From Odocoileus virginianus (Eukaryota; Chordata; Mammalia; Artiodactyla; Cervidae), in assembly GCF_023699985.2 (NCBI RefSeq), contig NC_069688.1:66040338-66104337 (forward strand): DNA of 64,000 nt. Direction: 5' to 3'. Of the stretch, positions 44,151 to 56,360 are shown piece by piece; position 1 is the first letter of the stretch, and each line of letters opens with the position of its first letter. A model generated the notes under the pieces. That model worked only from the letters and a program-made list of their open reading frames with translations. It did not search any database and had not been told where the DNA came from. Both the position numbers and the translations under genes were made by a program.

Positions 44151-45479
44151 CTGCATTCGTGTGCGTCATCAGTGCTGACGCAGCGGTCCCCTCTCTCTGA
44201 GGCTTGGAGGAGCAGCCACGGGTGGCTGAGTGCTCCGCTGTAGATTCGCACAGACCTCTGTCTGCTCGCAGGAGGCTCGTGTGCTCTCCCGCTCTTCATA
44301 ACTCACTCAGGAAAAAGACTGTGCCTGCTCCCTCTCCCACAAAGACTGCCAGCCTCCCAGGAGACAGCTACAGACTAACGTGGTTTCTGCTCGTGCCTCT
44401 CTTGAAATTTTGCTTCAAACAAAAGTAATATACACTCACAAGACAATTCACGACACATAACTCTGGCTAGTGCTTGTTAGGTAGCATGCTGAGGTCAACT
44501 CTTTTTCAACCGTATTCTTGACCCCTGCTTTAGTAAATGCTCAGTAGATGTTTGTTGTTGACAGTGATGAAGGTGGTATCATGTTTCAAAACTGAGAGCC
44601 ATAAAAGGGACACTTCTGCAAAAATTACCTTGACTGGTTAAGGTCCAGATTAGGCAAAGCCCCTAAAACACCAGCATGAATTTCACTGTGACTCTGATGA
44701 GGTGTGTATGGAAATATATTTCAGACCAGGGCGGTTAACACACTAGCCTGCGGACCCGTGAGAGATTTGGGGAAAGGCGCCCTCTCCTGGAAGGAAGCGG
44801 CCCTGCAGGTGCCCTGTTGGGCGACACCCATGGGCGGGCCCTTTCTTCCGGTGGGTCAAGCTCCTCCTCCACCACCACCGCCAGGGCCGGAGCCTGGCAA
44901 GTGGAGTGTCATCTGGGTTTTGCCCCCATTATTCCTCACTGCTGGGCACCTCTGTGGAATGCCCGAAGCGTGCCACCGACATAGCAGCCGTAGAGAATAC
45001 CACCAACCTACAAACACACACAGAACAGACCAGGGTTTTGCATCTTATACGTCGGAGACACACACGTCTCAGTTGCAGACATTACACTGCTTTTTTATTT
45101 TTCTTACTTGCTTTTTAAAAAGAAGAAAACCCGATTTAGATTTTCAATAAGAAATCGACAACAGAAAGTCTGAACAGGCTAGTCTTCTACTTCATCTGGT
45201 AACCAAACAGTGAAGGTCACCGCCCACCCAGGTCCCATCTTCGGTGAGTTGTCTTTAAAAGAAAATTGAGCAAACTGGGCTTTTCTGCGTCTCACAGAAC
45301 CAGGCGGGGGCAAGACTTCAACATGACAATGTACAGAAAAGTGCTTTTAAATTCTAAATGCCTACAGAATGTCAGTCACTTTAATCTGTGAGCTGGCCAG
45401 TGTCAAACTTAAGGAGGAACCATGAGAACCATTCCTGCTTAAGTCAGGGAAAGGAAAATATCAGAATGCTTTCTATCCT
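44151..45479. other. Unique intronic sequence
   Basis: No repeat recognised. A plus frame at 44704-45150 includes a proline run from a cctcctccaccaccaccg tract; it has no known domain and is not called. Confidence 0.45.
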
Positions 45480-45975
45480 CATTATTACAAAACACTGCTA
45501 GGAAAGTACTATCAACCCAGCAAAGTGAAATAAAATAGGGTCACAAGTAACTGGAAGACAGAGGTAAAGTTACCATAATTGGGGACTGAGATGATTGTAT
45601 GATGGAAAACCCTGGAGAAGCAATGGGAAAACTTATAAATGACAGAAGATTCAACAAGTTGGCTAGGTACAACATTTAATATATATATACACATATATAC
45701 AGAAATCACAGGCTTCATATACAGTCAGTGAAAGTGAAAACTGAGCAGATCCCATGTATAATAGCTAAAAGTAAATTAAAAAATAAGAAGTACAAATCCA
45801 TCTAAAGATTAAAAAGAATCAAATGGAGAGATTCAAAGAAAATCTAAACAAATACCCAGTTCTTAGAAGGAACTATTCATCATTATTAAGATGTCATGCC
45901 TCCTTAATTAATCCAAAGTTTAAAGCAATCTCAATGAACCCAGCATTTGCATTTTCATTCTGGCAGTGGGAGACT
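45480..45975 (+). mobile_element. L1 ORF2 relic
   Basis: Follows the 3' part of L1 ORF2 in order: cacaggcttcatatacagtc, catgtataatagctaaaagt, caaatggagagattcaaaga, attattaagatgtcatgcct, taaagcaatctcaatgaacc. Many stops and frame changes; old and inactive. An (AT)/(AC) run at 45678-45700 interrupts it. Confidence 0.7.
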
Positions 45976-46659
45976 AGGTATCTTGAAAATGCTTAAAACA
46001 CTTAAAAATTCTAGATAAAATCCAACTTTTGTCCTTCTAAATGAATACCTTGAAGTCTCAGGTGCAAGAAAAACAGAGGGAACCACAAAGCAATGGCTTA
46101 GTGCTGTGGCCGGGCTGGGGCAGAAAGAAGGAGAGTTTGTTGGCTTCCAGACCAACGCCTGGCTCCAGCATGGCTCGGGAGAAGCTGGGTGCCACCCCGC
46201 GCCACAGATGGCCAGGCCTGCAAGAGGAGCAGCTGTAATTGACGTCTGTGCACAAATCTGAGCCCTTTAAGGAATTCACAGTGAGTGAAAGGAGACAGAG
46301 AACAGCTTTCCTGACCACACCTGGTGATCTGAGTAAGACAGAAGGTCTCTTTTGATCGTGTGGAACCACAGGCTGTGGCTCTGGGGTCACTGTCTACACT
46401 GTGTATGCGACCCAGGAAACCCCAAGCTGGGCAATTATCACAAAAGTTGACCTCAGCCACCGAAACTCTGGTGGTTCCTGGGAGATCCTTCAGGATAAAG
46501 CTGCTCTGTAGGGTCAGGCACACAGTCTTCCCACAGTTAGGCCCTCAGTGGAATGAGCTCACAGACCACAGTTTCAGAATACATGTGATAAAGATCCTCC
46601 ACGAGACCGAGCTAACAGACATATCGAGTCGGGTTATTAGAACACTGAGAATTTACGCT

Positions 46660-47020
46660 GTAGGCTGAATTGTGTCTCCCTTTGTCTCCAAATACATAGC
46701 TGAAGTGCTAACCCCCAGAACCTAGGAAGGTGATTGCATTTGGAGATACATAAGGCAGAAGCATATTAATTCAATACGATGGCTGTTTTTATAACAAGAA
46801 GAGACTGGGAGACATATAAAACAGAGGGAAGAACATGTGCAGACACAAGGAGAGAACAGCCGTCTACGAGCCAAGGAGAGGGGCTTCAGGAAAAACTGAC
46901 TCTCAACACCTCGATCCTGACCTGCTAACCTCTGGAAGAGTGAGAAAATAAACCCCCTCCTGTTTAGGCCACTTAGTCTGAGGTACTTTGTTACGGTAGC
47001 CCTAGTAAACTAATGGAGCT
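46660..47020 (+). mobile_element. MaLR-like / old LTR remnant
   Basis: Plus pattern gctgaattgtgtctcccttt, aagtgctaacccccagaacc, tttggagatacataaggcag, gaccatgtgcag-like gaacatgtgcagacacaagg, gagtgagaaaataaacc and ggtactttgttacggtagcc. Ends in a cctagtaaactaatgg terminus. Exact family uncertain. Confidence 0.65.
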
Positions 47021-47414
47021 ACATATAATAAAAGGACAGACATGAACATAGAAGTCTGTTTAAAAATACTGGAAACCATCAACACAGAATAAGACACTGA
47101 AAATAAGAAAAGAACTCCTGCTGAAAAAAAAACCAAAAGCTAAAAAACCTATAAAAACATTAAAGAAGTACTTCATGAAGAAGGAAGCTGGATTCCAAAG
47201 GAAAGGGTCGAGTGTAGAAAGCAATGATGAGCAAAGGAAGCAGGCACCTTGTGTTTAAATCTAAGCAAGTATCTGTTGTTGGATTAAAAAAGTGACAGCT
47301 AGTTTGGGGAATATAAAGCAAGATGGCAAACACGGCACTGAACAAAACAACATGTAAGACAGCAGCAGAGCAGATGCTTCCTGAATCCTTGTGTTTGGGG
47401 TGAACTGGGTCAGA

Positions 47415-47625
47415 GACGGGCTCCCCAGGTGGCACCAGTGGTAAAGAACACACCTTGCCAACGCAGGAGACAGAAGAGACGCAGTTTCCATCCCCGGGTC
47501 GGGAAGATCCCCTGGAGGAGGGCGTGGCAGCCCCTCCAGTGTTCTTGCCTGGAGGACCCCACGGACAGCGGAGCCTGGGGCTGCAGGCCACTGGGCCGCA
47601 GAGTCGGACACGACTGCGCACACGT
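47415..47625 (+). mobile_element. Bov-tA SINE
   Basis: Pattern ggctccccaggtggcaccag, gaggagggcgtggcagcccc, gcagagtcggacacgactgc; includes the same 12-bp-type insertion in the head as the copy at 3472. Confidence 0.92.
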
Positions 47626-48109
47626 GCCTTAGAGATCTTCACTTCGTTTAGACTTTGTAAAGTCACATACGTGTATTAAAATTAAAGGGAAATGACTAAA
47701 CGAACAGACCATATAATTTCCAAAATAAGTAGAGAGGGAAAATAAAAGAGAACAAAAGCATTACAGCCGGTAGCAGGCAAGAAAAGACAGAAACAAGAAA
47801 GAGAAAAAGCGAAGACTCTGACACAGGAAGATCTTGGGGTACAGTGCCCACTTTCCATCATGCAGTCACAGCCCAGTTCTTCAGCGGAGGGAAGTAATGG
47901 CGGAGACCCCGGACGGCTCCAGGCCGGAGCGTTTCTCTCCCAGCCCAGCGAGCAGGCAGCAGGCCGCCCTGAGTCATCAGAAAAGACTCTGGCCGCTAAG
48001 GTGTGAAGTCCCACCCCAGCCTGCCTCCCGTCGCCAAGAGTCGCTCTGGGGAGAGCTGGGGCCCTGCAGAGCCATCCTTGGGAAATTCATGACCACGTTC
48101 AATGAGAGG
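47626..48109. other. Unique intronic sequence
   Basis: No feature recognised. Confidence 0.45.
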
Positions 48110-48232
48110 ACGGGACCTCCCTGGAAGTTATGACTCCAGCTTTCCCTGCAGCAGGAATGGGTTTGCTCCCTAGTCTGGGAACTAAGATTCCACAGGCCAT
48201 GCTGCATGGTCAAAAAAATAAAGGAATGGACA
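48110..48232 (+). mobile_element. CHR-type SINE
   Basis: Diverged short form: gggacctccctggaagttat, gggaactaagattccacagg, catgctgcatggtcaaaaaa. Confidence 0.8.
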
Positions 48233-49116
48233 ATAGTTTTTACAATAAGCACACGCTGATTTTCAAAAAGGAAACTATATTTTAAAAAATGCCCAAACTG
48301 AGTGAAAACCAATCATGTCACCCACCTTTTCTGCTTGGGAGGGAGGGAGAGAAATGTGTGTCACTTTATCAAATATTTCATGTCTCTGTGCAGAGATACT
48401 CTGTTTTCCAGGCTTGTAGGACATACTTGAAAAATTGGCTTGATAAACACAGACCTGATGCCTCATGTGAAAATATGCTATCCCTAAGGGTAGCAGAGAT
48501 GAGACTTAACTAAATTCATATTTTCCACCTAAGTCTTTCCGTTGGGCTCACCATGAGGCTGGAGCAATGGTCTCAGCCCACCTGATCACATGTGTGTCTA
48601 ACTAATCACAGGAGGACTTTGATTTAGCCCAATTAGACTGTGGTTTCCCTTACGCGTTTTCTCCGTGGATCAGTATTTGCTTTTGAAACTTCTCACTTCG
48701 CTGCTTCCTTCCTGGATCGGGTTACAAACACTGGAGGACAAGGACTATCCTTTGCATCTGTAGGCCACGTGTGCCCTTGAACGGGGCGATCCTCCCACAG
48801 GCAATTAACCTAACTTTGCTGAATTTTCTTGATAATGCTAACCAGAACACTGAAGAAATTAATGCTGGATGTTATTAGTTTTATCCATCACTAAGCTTGG
48901 AAGTAATTAAACCTTGGTTCATGGTCACTCTGAGTCACTTGTTGGCCAGTTACCAAAGAGCGGGGACAAGAGAGAAGCAGAAAAATCAAAAGTTATCAAA
49001 TAGCAACTAGAAGCTGTAGGGGGAAAAAGTAAAAAAAGAAACTGGAACTATAGTTTTAAATTACTTTTGAATATTTGCAGAGTCTTTTTTTTTTTTAACA
49101 CTTCCTGTGACCATCT
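48233..49116. other. Unique intronic sequence
   Basis: No exon or repeat recognised. Confidence 0.45.
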
Positions 49117-49330
49117 CTGGACCTTCCCTGATGACTCAGCGGGTTAAGAATCTGCCTGCATTGCAGAAGCAAGGGGCATATCCCCGGGTCAGGAAGATCC
49201 CCCGGAGGAGGGAACGGCAACCACTCCAGTGTGCTTGCCTGGGAAATCCCAAGGACAGAGGAGCCTGGCGGGCTACAGTCCACGGGGTCGGAAAGAGTCG
49301 CACACGACTGAACGCCTGAGCATATGCACA
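49117..49330 (+). mobile_element. Bov-tA SINE
   Basis: Pattern ggaccttccctgatgactca, gaatctgcctgcattgcaga, gaagatcccccggaggaggg, gtcgcacacgactgaacgcc. Confidence 0.93.
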
Positions 49331-49725
49331 TGTGATAGTCTCTGGAGAAAATTAAATCAGAGAAAGTTTAGTTACCTTTGGACATAAGGTGATCGGATGC
49401 CAAATCACAAAGCTACCAGGAAGGCAATGCCAGATAGGCAGTAAACTTCCTTGAATTTTTGTGGGTTTTTTTGGTTTGTTTTTCTGTTGATTAGTGGGGT
49501 TGTTTTGTTCTTACCTGGAAGACATCTACTTCAAGGTTACCTCACGTATCATCTTTGTAGAGTCTTCCAGGTGTCCTTCCAAACAATGAATCACCAAATT
49601 TCCATATCGTGGTGTCTGTATTTGTCAGTTAGCTGACAAAATTTAACCCTAGCACTGGACAGAATGCACTGAAGGAAGGTGATCATGTCTGTTCCATGTC
49701 TCCATCTTGTATAGCGGTCACAAAG

Positions 49726-49744
49726 TAAAAAAAAAAAAAAAAAA
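49726..49744. repeat. Poly(A) run
   Basis: About 18 consecutive A residues preceding a minus-strand Bov-tA. Confidence 0.9.
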
Positions 49745-49754
49745 GTAATGGTAG

Positions 49755-49970
49755 TGTGTTAAAGTGTTAGTCGCTCAGCAGTGTCTGACTCTTTGAGACC
49801 CTGTAGATTACAGCTCACCGTGGAATTCCATATCCATGGGATTCTCCAGGCAAGAATATTGGAACTGGTAGCCATTCCCTTCTCCAGGGGATCTTCCCAA
49901 CTAAGGGACTGAACCTGTGTCTCCTGCATCGGCAGGTCGGTTCTTTACCACTTTGCCACTGGGAAGCCCT
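49755..49970 (-). mobile_element. Bov-tA SINE
   Basis: Pattern aagtgttagtcgctcagcag, ctccaggcaagaatattgga, ggatcttcccaactaaggga, and head near ttgccactgggaagccc. Confidence 0.92.
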
Positions 49971-50262
49971 ACCGATCCCCAAGGTGATGGAGTTAGGGTG
50001 TCGAGACTTTGGCAGGTGATTCCACGATCAGGGCAGAGGCCTCCTAAATGGGCTTTTACCTCCTATGAAAGTGACTCCATGGACATCCCTCCCCACTTCT
50101 GTCGAGTGAAAATACAAGAAGTTTGGACCTGAAAGAGGGCCTCAAACTGGCACCCTCATCATGGACTCACAGCCTCCAGACGTGAGAAAAATGTCTCTGT
50201 TGCTCACAGGCAGCCTGTGTGTGGTATTTGGTTATACATGCTTGGATGGACTAGGACAAATG
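49971..50262 (+). mobile_element. MaLR-like LTR remnant (3' part)
   Basis: Pattern ccaaggtgatggagttaggg, tttggcaggtgattcc, cacagcctccagacgtgaga, ggttatacatgcttggatgg and an actaggac terminus. The 5' end appears displaced or lost where the SINE inserted. Confidence 0.55.
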
Positions 50263-50267
50263 CTATG

Positions 50268-50450
50268 ACAAGCATTGTGCTTATGTGATATCATTTAATA
50301 TTCACAAAACTTTGCAAAGTAGTTATTATACCCCTTTCACAGATAAGAAGACTGGGGCTTAGAAACATGGAGTGGGCTTGTCCAGGTCACCCCACTGGAA
50401 GGTCATCACACCAGGAAGTCCTACCCCAGAGTCCACCCTCTTATTCACCA
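50268..50450 (-). mobile_element. MIR SINE
   Basis: Reverse MIR: tatcatttaatattcacaaa, cccctttcacagataagaag, actggggcttagaaac, cttgtccaggtcacccc. Confidence 0.75.
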
Positions 50451-50459
50451 TGGGACACA

Positions 50460-50650
50460 GCAGCAGTTACCAAACTCCAACATGTTTTAGAAGCCCCAGG
50501 GAGCTTGCTGAGAACGCAGATTTCCTGGCCGGCCTCCTGGGGCGATTCTGATTCAGGTTGGGATAGTGTCCTGGAATCTGCATTTTAACCAGTAGAATCC
50601 TCTCTCTAGGCAATTCTGATAAAGTTTCTTACAAAACTTTCAAGAAACAC
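50460..50650 (+). mobile_element. MER5-type DNA transposon remnant
   Basis: Pattern agccccagggagcttgctga, gaacgcagatttcctggcc, gattctgattcaggttggga, tggaatctgcattttaacca. Confidence 0.75.
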
Positions 50651-50887
50651 TACAACACTGCTGCTTACACACCAGACACTCAGCGATGGTCAGTAAGTGA
50701 ATGTAACATTTATCGACATTTATACAAGATAAGCACGTCACATACTTTGTATCTGCTTTGGTAAAGGCAAAGATGGAGAGTTAAAATGGTGAGACAGATT
50801 TAGGGACCTCTATGTAAACACAGTCAAAGGGTTTCTTTACATCAAGACCTCTCAGAGCTTTCAGCCTAGGTAAAATATAACCTTTCG

Positions 50888-51113
50888 GGGGCTTCCCAGG
50901 CGGCCCTAGTGGTAAAGAACCTGCCTGCCAATGCAGGAGATGCAAGAGACACAGGTTTGAACCCTGAGTCAGGAAGATCCCCTGCAGGAAGGCATGGCAA
51001 TCCACTCCAGTATTCTCGCCTGGAGAACCGCATGGACAGAGGGCCCTGGTGGGCTGCGTCCACAGGGTTTCAAAGAGTTGGACACGACTGAGTGACTCAC
51101 ACACACACACACA
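50888..51113 (+). mobile_element. Bov-tA SINE with (CA)n tail
   Basis: Pattern gcttcccaggcggccctagt, gaagatcccctgcaggaagg, gttggacacgactgagtgac, then (CA)n at 51098-51113. Confidence 0.94.
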
Positions 51114-51459
51114 GCCTTGTTTTCAATTGTTTGATCATGGATCCCATTACTTCTTCTTTATCTCTTACATTACCTCTTTTAACCTGTATTAACAGTTTGG
51201 CAAGCAATGTCATGAAAAGCAAATTTATACTGGCAGCTGGCACTTGTATGGAGCTCAGTTTACAAAGCACACACATCACCACCTTTCGCAGGGCTGCATG
51301 CGAGAGTTCAGAGACGCCATCAGAGGTTTCCCCAGGAGGCAGGGACTGGACTGAGCAGCATAGGGGCAGAAGGGGCCTTCGGGCCTCGGTGTCCACTGTC
51401 GACCCGTGCCGTCATAGCAGGCAGCCTCCTTTCCTACGGAAACTTAATGCTTAGGGGAT

Positions 51460-51600
51460 GCAGTGCAACAAAGTGAAAGGTCATTCACCTTTCTGTGCCT
51501 CAGTTTCCTCATCTGTAAAATGAGGCAGTTGGAACAAACTTAAGAGAGGTGCCGTGGCCGAAGTCAAATACTATCTTCCGTAGCATGGCTGGATTTGTAA
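51460..51600 (+). mobile_element. MIR SINE fragment
   Basis: Core region ctgtgcctcagtttcctcat, ctgtaaaatgaggcagttgg. Confidence 0.75.
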
Positions 51601-52737
51601 TCAATTTTCTCAACTCCTTAACCAGTTCAACCCGTGTGCCGTGAACTAGGAGCCAGTAACAGTGGTGGGCACTCCGACTGCAGTAAAAAATTAGGTGTGG
51701 TTCCTTCTCCGGCACATTCCATCCCCAGAATGTGCCGGTGGAAATGTTTGTGTGCAACTGTCCTCTATAGCGAGAGCACCATGCCCTTTGTACCTCTGAC
51801 CTGTCATCTCCCGAAAAAACAAGCAAAAACCAGATAACACAGCACTGCCTTGAAATGTCACCAATGTCCTTGCGGTCAGTACCTCATGACCGTGCCCGAA
51901 GGTCTTAAATCTACTGTTACTCAACAGCAGGGTTGGAAGTCAGCTTCCCCTTGGTAATAAAAGTTATTACCCAACTCTTTAAACATTTCAACTTTCCTCC
52001 CTATTTCACAGTTCATAAAGCACCTCTCTGATGTGGAAGGATTTTTTTATTTAAAAGGAGATATAAGATAGCATGCTTTTCCACTTCTTGATGGCTTATT
52101 GCCTCCCAGAAGCTAAGAAGCAGTGATTCTGCAACACAGCTTTGCTAATTGCTCGTGTCTGTTAAGATGTCAGTGCCCTGGGCATCCTGCTGCCCCCCTC
52201 CCAACTCCATCCCCTGGGGAGTCTGGCGTTAGCACAGCCAGAGCCTGGGTTAATACGTACCCCATACAACTCATTAGCTGCACATTAGTACTGGAGCCAA
52301 GAATCAACGTGATGGATCCAGCAACCTGCTGGAGCCTGGGTCAGCGTCTCGGCTCCCCGACGAGGACCGAGGGCTCCCCGACGCCGAGGTCAGCAGCTCA
52401 GTGTTGGCCCCGTGGACCACACCAAGCACGCTGCACTCCACTTGGCCATCAGGGAGGACGGCAAAGATGGGCCTCATTAAAAACTGATGGGAGGAGGAAC
52501 TTCGCTTTGCAGGACCCACGAGATCTACCCTTCCACTCGCCTGAAACGTATGCTGGGTTTAATCACCAAAATAAGAGAGCCCTGAACAGTCAAGGGCTAT
52601 CATCATATTTCCAGGAGTCAGATACCATGCATTAGGGATCCAAGTGAAAGTTTTAAGCATGTCTCTAAATGTAAATGTTATTTTTGTAACATTTGCTGGT
52701 TTAAATCCAGTGGAGGTAAAATGATTAAAGCAGTGAA
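51601..52737. other. Unique intronic sequence
   Basis: No exon or repeat recognised. The 105-codon minus frame at 51509-51826 and the 170-codon plus frame at 52123-52635 show no known domain. Confidence 0.45.
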
Positions 52738-52810
52738 TCTCTCCCCTCCCCTCCTTCCTTCCATCTCTCCTCCCTGCTTCCTGTTTTCTTCCTTCCTTCC
52801 CGCCAACTTC
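52738..52810. repeat. Polypyrimidine tract
   Basis: A perfect 25-base CT run at 52738-52762, followed by further CT-rich sequence with few interruptions (tctctcctccc, ttttcttccttccttccc). Not a simple tandem unit. Confidence 0.9.
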
Positions 52811-53593
52811 TTCCTTAAATGGATACAGCAATAAATAGTCCTTTAAAAACTGTCCTTCCCGGGTCGGGGCCTCTCAAGTCATCCCTCATAATATATCATT
52901 TGGCACAAAACACTGCGCACACACCTCCTATCACCTTCTCCCAGAGGCCAACAAACCCAGCAGGGCAGAAAAATTACTTCCGAAAAGAAAGGCTTCCTCA
53001 GGTCTCCAAATCTGTCATGTCTCACAGTAATTACTGAATAGGACATTCTCGGTAGGACTGTCTCGCTATTACGAACAGTTTCCCTTCCTTTAAGAGTGGA
53101 ACAAGGACATACAGGCTCCCAGCAGCTGGTATTTTAGAGATGATTACCTGATCCTACATGGGTATTTCAAATTAGCTTGATTTTTGTAGGTCTGGTTTGA
53201 AAAAAGAAAAAAAGAAAACAAATCCCACACTTCATGTTTAAAGTTACAGAACACGCAGTGCTCACATTTTCATAAAACCACTTAAAAATAAAGGTCAAAC
53301 TAGTCATCCCAACGCTGAGACTCAGCTTTCTCGTCAGCACTGTTTAAAAAGTGGCCCTTGCTTTCACCGATCGCACCTTTTCTGGGCGGCGTCCCAGTGA
53401 GGTCTCTGCACCATCTCCCGGCGTGCCTGCGCCTCCTGAAAACGGACGCGATTCCTGCAGACCCAGGAGGCTGCCGCCTCTGGACCGGGCACGCGGCCTC
53501 GTGCTCTCTCGTCAGGACAGCCCTCAGGTCTGCTCTGGTGTTAGACGGAGTAGAACTAGCCAGTTCCTGGGAGGGCCACAGGAAGCAATGCAG
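52811..53593. other. Unique intronic sequence, CpG-rich at 53370-53520
   Basis: No repeat recognised. 53370-53520 contains many CpGs (for example ggcggcgtcc, ctcccggcgtgcc, gggcacgcggcctcg), but over a shorter span and at lower density than the 41.8 kb island. Confidence 0.45.
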
Positions 53594-54145
53594 TTATGGT
53601 CTGAATGTTTGCATCTCCTCAAAGTTCGTATGTTGAAAACTAACAGACAAGGTGATGAGGTGGGGCTTCTGGGAAGTGATTAGGTCATGAGCGCATGGAA
53701 CCCACATGAGTGGAATCAGTGCCCAACAAAAGATCTTCCAGAGCGACCCTGGCCTCTGGGCCCTCCCCGTCTGAAGACAAGACTGCAGTCCAGAATGTGG
53801 TCCTGGCCTGCCCATGCCGGCACCTGGATCTGAACGTCCAGACCTGTGAGAAGTGCACTTCTGTCGTGCATAAGCTACCCAGTCTGTACATGTGTGTGTT
53901 CTGTCGTGTCCAACTCTCGGCAACCCCATGGACTGCAGCCCACCAGGCGCCTCTGTTCATGGAATTTTCCAGACAAGGATACTGGAGTGGGCTGCCGTTT
54001 TCTCCTCCAGGGGCCCTTCCCGGCCCACGTATCAAACTCGCATCCCTTGCAGCTCCTGCATTTGCAGGTGTACTCTTTACCAACATCCCCCTGGGAAGCC
54101 CAGTCCATGGCATTTTGTCACAGCAGCCCAAAGGAACCGAGACAA
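53594..54145 (+). mobile_element. MaLR (MST/MLT1-type) LTR interrupted by Bov-tA
   Basis: Starts tatggtctgaatgtttgcat, has aaggtgatgaggtggggctt and gaagtgattaggtcatgagc, then gaccctggcctctgggccct. It continues after the SINE with catggcattttgtcacagca and ends gcccaaaggaaccgagaca. A recognisable, fairly complete solo LTR. Confidence 0.82.
53888..54104 (-). mobile_element. Bov-tA SINE inside MaLR LTR
   Basis: Pattern gttctgtcgtgtccaactct, ccagacaaggatactggagt, tttgcaggtgtactctttac, ccctgggaagcc. A short flanking repeat cccagtc (near 53878 and 54098) may be the target-site duplication. Confidence 0.92.
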
Positions 54146-54540
54146 CTGTTCATCGTAACTCGGGTGGTTCCTGCAGTCGGGAAACCGAGGAAGGACGTTT
54201 CTGTCGGAGGCACACTGGCGTGTTCACTTCTAACCTATGTCGGTGCAGTGCGTAAAGCCCTAGACTGCATTTCAAAAAAGCAGTGTCACTGTTCTCAAAC
54301 TTCAAAAAAAAAGGGAGTCCTGAGTGTTCAGGGTGAACTGAACATACTGGGTGAAAATGGAACTTACATGTGAAACTCACTAAACCTGGCGGTAAAGTGG
54401 AACAGAGCACCTGACCGGGTGGCAAGGGACGGCAGGCTCTTCCTATGCTGCTGAGCTATTTCCCGGAAGAATTTATAGCATTCAGCTTCCTCAGGCATTT
54501 TGGATGCGGTGCCCCTAGTGGTCAGGCTTAATTGGCACAA

Positions 54541-54618
54541 CAACACTGTTCATCGCTAAGTCGTGTCCTCACGGACTGCAGCACGCCAGGCTCCTCCGTC
54601 CTTCACTACCATTCCAGG
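54541..54618 (-). mobile_element. Bov-A / BovB tail fragment
   Basis: About 75 bp: catcgctaagtcgtgtcctc, gactgcagcacgccaggctc. Confidence 0.7.
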
Positions 54619-54741
54619 TTCCTATGCAACAGTGCTCTTTACAGCATCGGGCTTTACTTTTACCACCAGACAAATCCACAACTGATCACCATTTTCACTT
54701 CTTTCTGGAGCTATTAGTAATTGCCCTACACTCTTCCTCAG

Positions 54742-54930
54742 TGGGTTTCCCTGCTGGCTCAGATGGTAAATAATTTGCCTGTAATACAGGAGACCAGGGT
54801 TCCATCCCTGGGTTGAGAAGATCCCTGGAGAAGGTATTCTTGCCTGGAGAATTCTATTGACAGAGGAGCCTGGTGGGCTACAGCCCATGGGGTCCCAAAG
54901 AGCTGGACACAACTGAGCGATTAACATACT
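54742..54930 (+). mobile_element. Bov-tA SINE
   Basis: Pattern ggtttccctgctggctcaga, ggttccatccctgggttgag, agctggacacaactgagcga. A deletion removes about 20 bp around the ccactccag block. Confidence 0.92.
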
Positions 54931-54982
54931 TCCCCAGTGGCATACTGGACACCTGATCTGGGGGCTCATCTACCGCCGTCAT

Positions 54983-55200
54983 ACCTTTCTGCCTTTTCAC
55001 GCTGTCCGCGGGGTTCTCTAGGCAAGAACGCTGGAGTGGGCTTGCCATTCCCTCCTCTAGGGGACCACGTTTTGTCAGAACTCTGCACTACCTGTCTGTC
55101 TTGAGTGGCCCTGCAGAGCATGGCTCATAGCTTCAGTGAGGTATGCAAGCCGCTTCGCCAGGACGAGCCTGTGATCCATGATGGCATGCCCTACGCAGTC
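54983..55200 (-). mobile_element. BovB LINE 5'-region fragment
   Basis: The plus strand shows ccattccctcctctagggga, ccacgttttgtcagaactct, tgtcttgagtggccctgcag, catggctcatagcttcagtg and gcctgtgatccatgat. This is the 5' untranslated region of BovB, a part rarely kept because most copies are 5'-truncated. Confidence 0.75.
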
Positions 55201-56046
55201 CTGGGCAAAGGGCAGCTCCAGGTCCCTAGGTCTGCGAGGCTAGAGTGATTGTTTAAAGGGGTAGAGGGTCCTGGGACTGAGCCAAACAGGGTGAAGGTGA
55301 GAGAGAGAAAGGACATATTTGGACCAAGAGAGGATGTCTATGTGACTCTGAAGCAGATATTAACACACTGCTAAGAAACTGTCTTTGAAGGCAATTCCAA
55401 AGAAGAATTCTAAAAACAGCAGCATGTGAGTGAATGTACCACTGTCTAAGAGTGTTGCTAAGAAAGACAGAATGACCTGAAGGTATATATTCAATGCTCT
55501 AGTCACCCAAGATTAATGGCTGTTTTTAAAAGAATGGCCATGTATTTTGCTCCATTAAATCTCTGTACATGTTCTTCTTGCAACTGAAAAAGTCTTCCTG
55601 ATTTTTAAGATTCACCTTCACACCTTTCCTACACTCTTAGGCCAAGTTAGATGATTTCTTCCTATGAACTCTCATAGGATTTAATACCAAGTTAACACAC
55701 ATACAGTTCTACATTTGAAATTCTAAGCTTGCATGTCTGTCTTCCCCATTTGTTAATGAGTTTCTTGAGACCCTCTGAATTTCCAACCCACTGCCTTGCC
55801 CGTCATGAACAATTATCTAAGATCACTCTCCTAGCTCCTTACACGCAAAACACTCATTCCCTTATAGCACTTACCGCTATCTCAATTGCTTGCTTTCTTG
55901 TGTGTTATCCACCTCCCCTGCTGAAATGTAAGCGCGACACAGCGAGGAGTTTGTCTGCTGTGTTTGCGCCGCACCCCAGCACTCCAGCCTGCCCGGCGCG
56001 GTGCCTGCGCTCAGCAGTCACTTATCACGAATGGGCTGTTGGTGCT
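55201..56046. other. Unique intronic sequence
   Basis: No exon or repeat recognised. Confidence 0.45.
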
Positions 56047-56245
56047 GAATGCGCGCAGTCAGTTGCTTCAGTCCTGCTCTCTGTGGCCCCGTGGACCGTA
56101 GCTGCCAGGCTCCTCCGTCCATGGGATTCTCCAGGCGAGAGTACTGGAGTGGGGTGCCAGGCCCTCCAGGGGATTTTTCCCACCCAGGAATCGAACCTGC
56201 CTCTCCTGCGTCTTTTGATCACAGGCAGATACCATTTCTTTATTT
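56047..56245 (-). mobile_element. Bov-tA SINE
   Basis: Pattern cagttgcttcagtcctgctc, ctccaggcgagagtactgga, cacccaggaatcgaacctgc; the tRNA-like head is diverged (cttttgatcacaggcagata). Confidence 0.9.
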
Positions 56246-56360
56246 AATCAAGTTTATACAAACTTTAGAAGAGTGTTTTTATAATTAATAGTTGATTAAA
56301 TACAAAATTACTTCTAAAGCTTAATAATCCAGTTTTGGTTAAAATTTTATTTGTAAAATC

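Noticed and set aside
44704..45150. 148-codon plus-strand frame with a proline run
   Set aside because: The run comes from a short CCT/CCA tract. There are no splice signals I would trust and no known domain.
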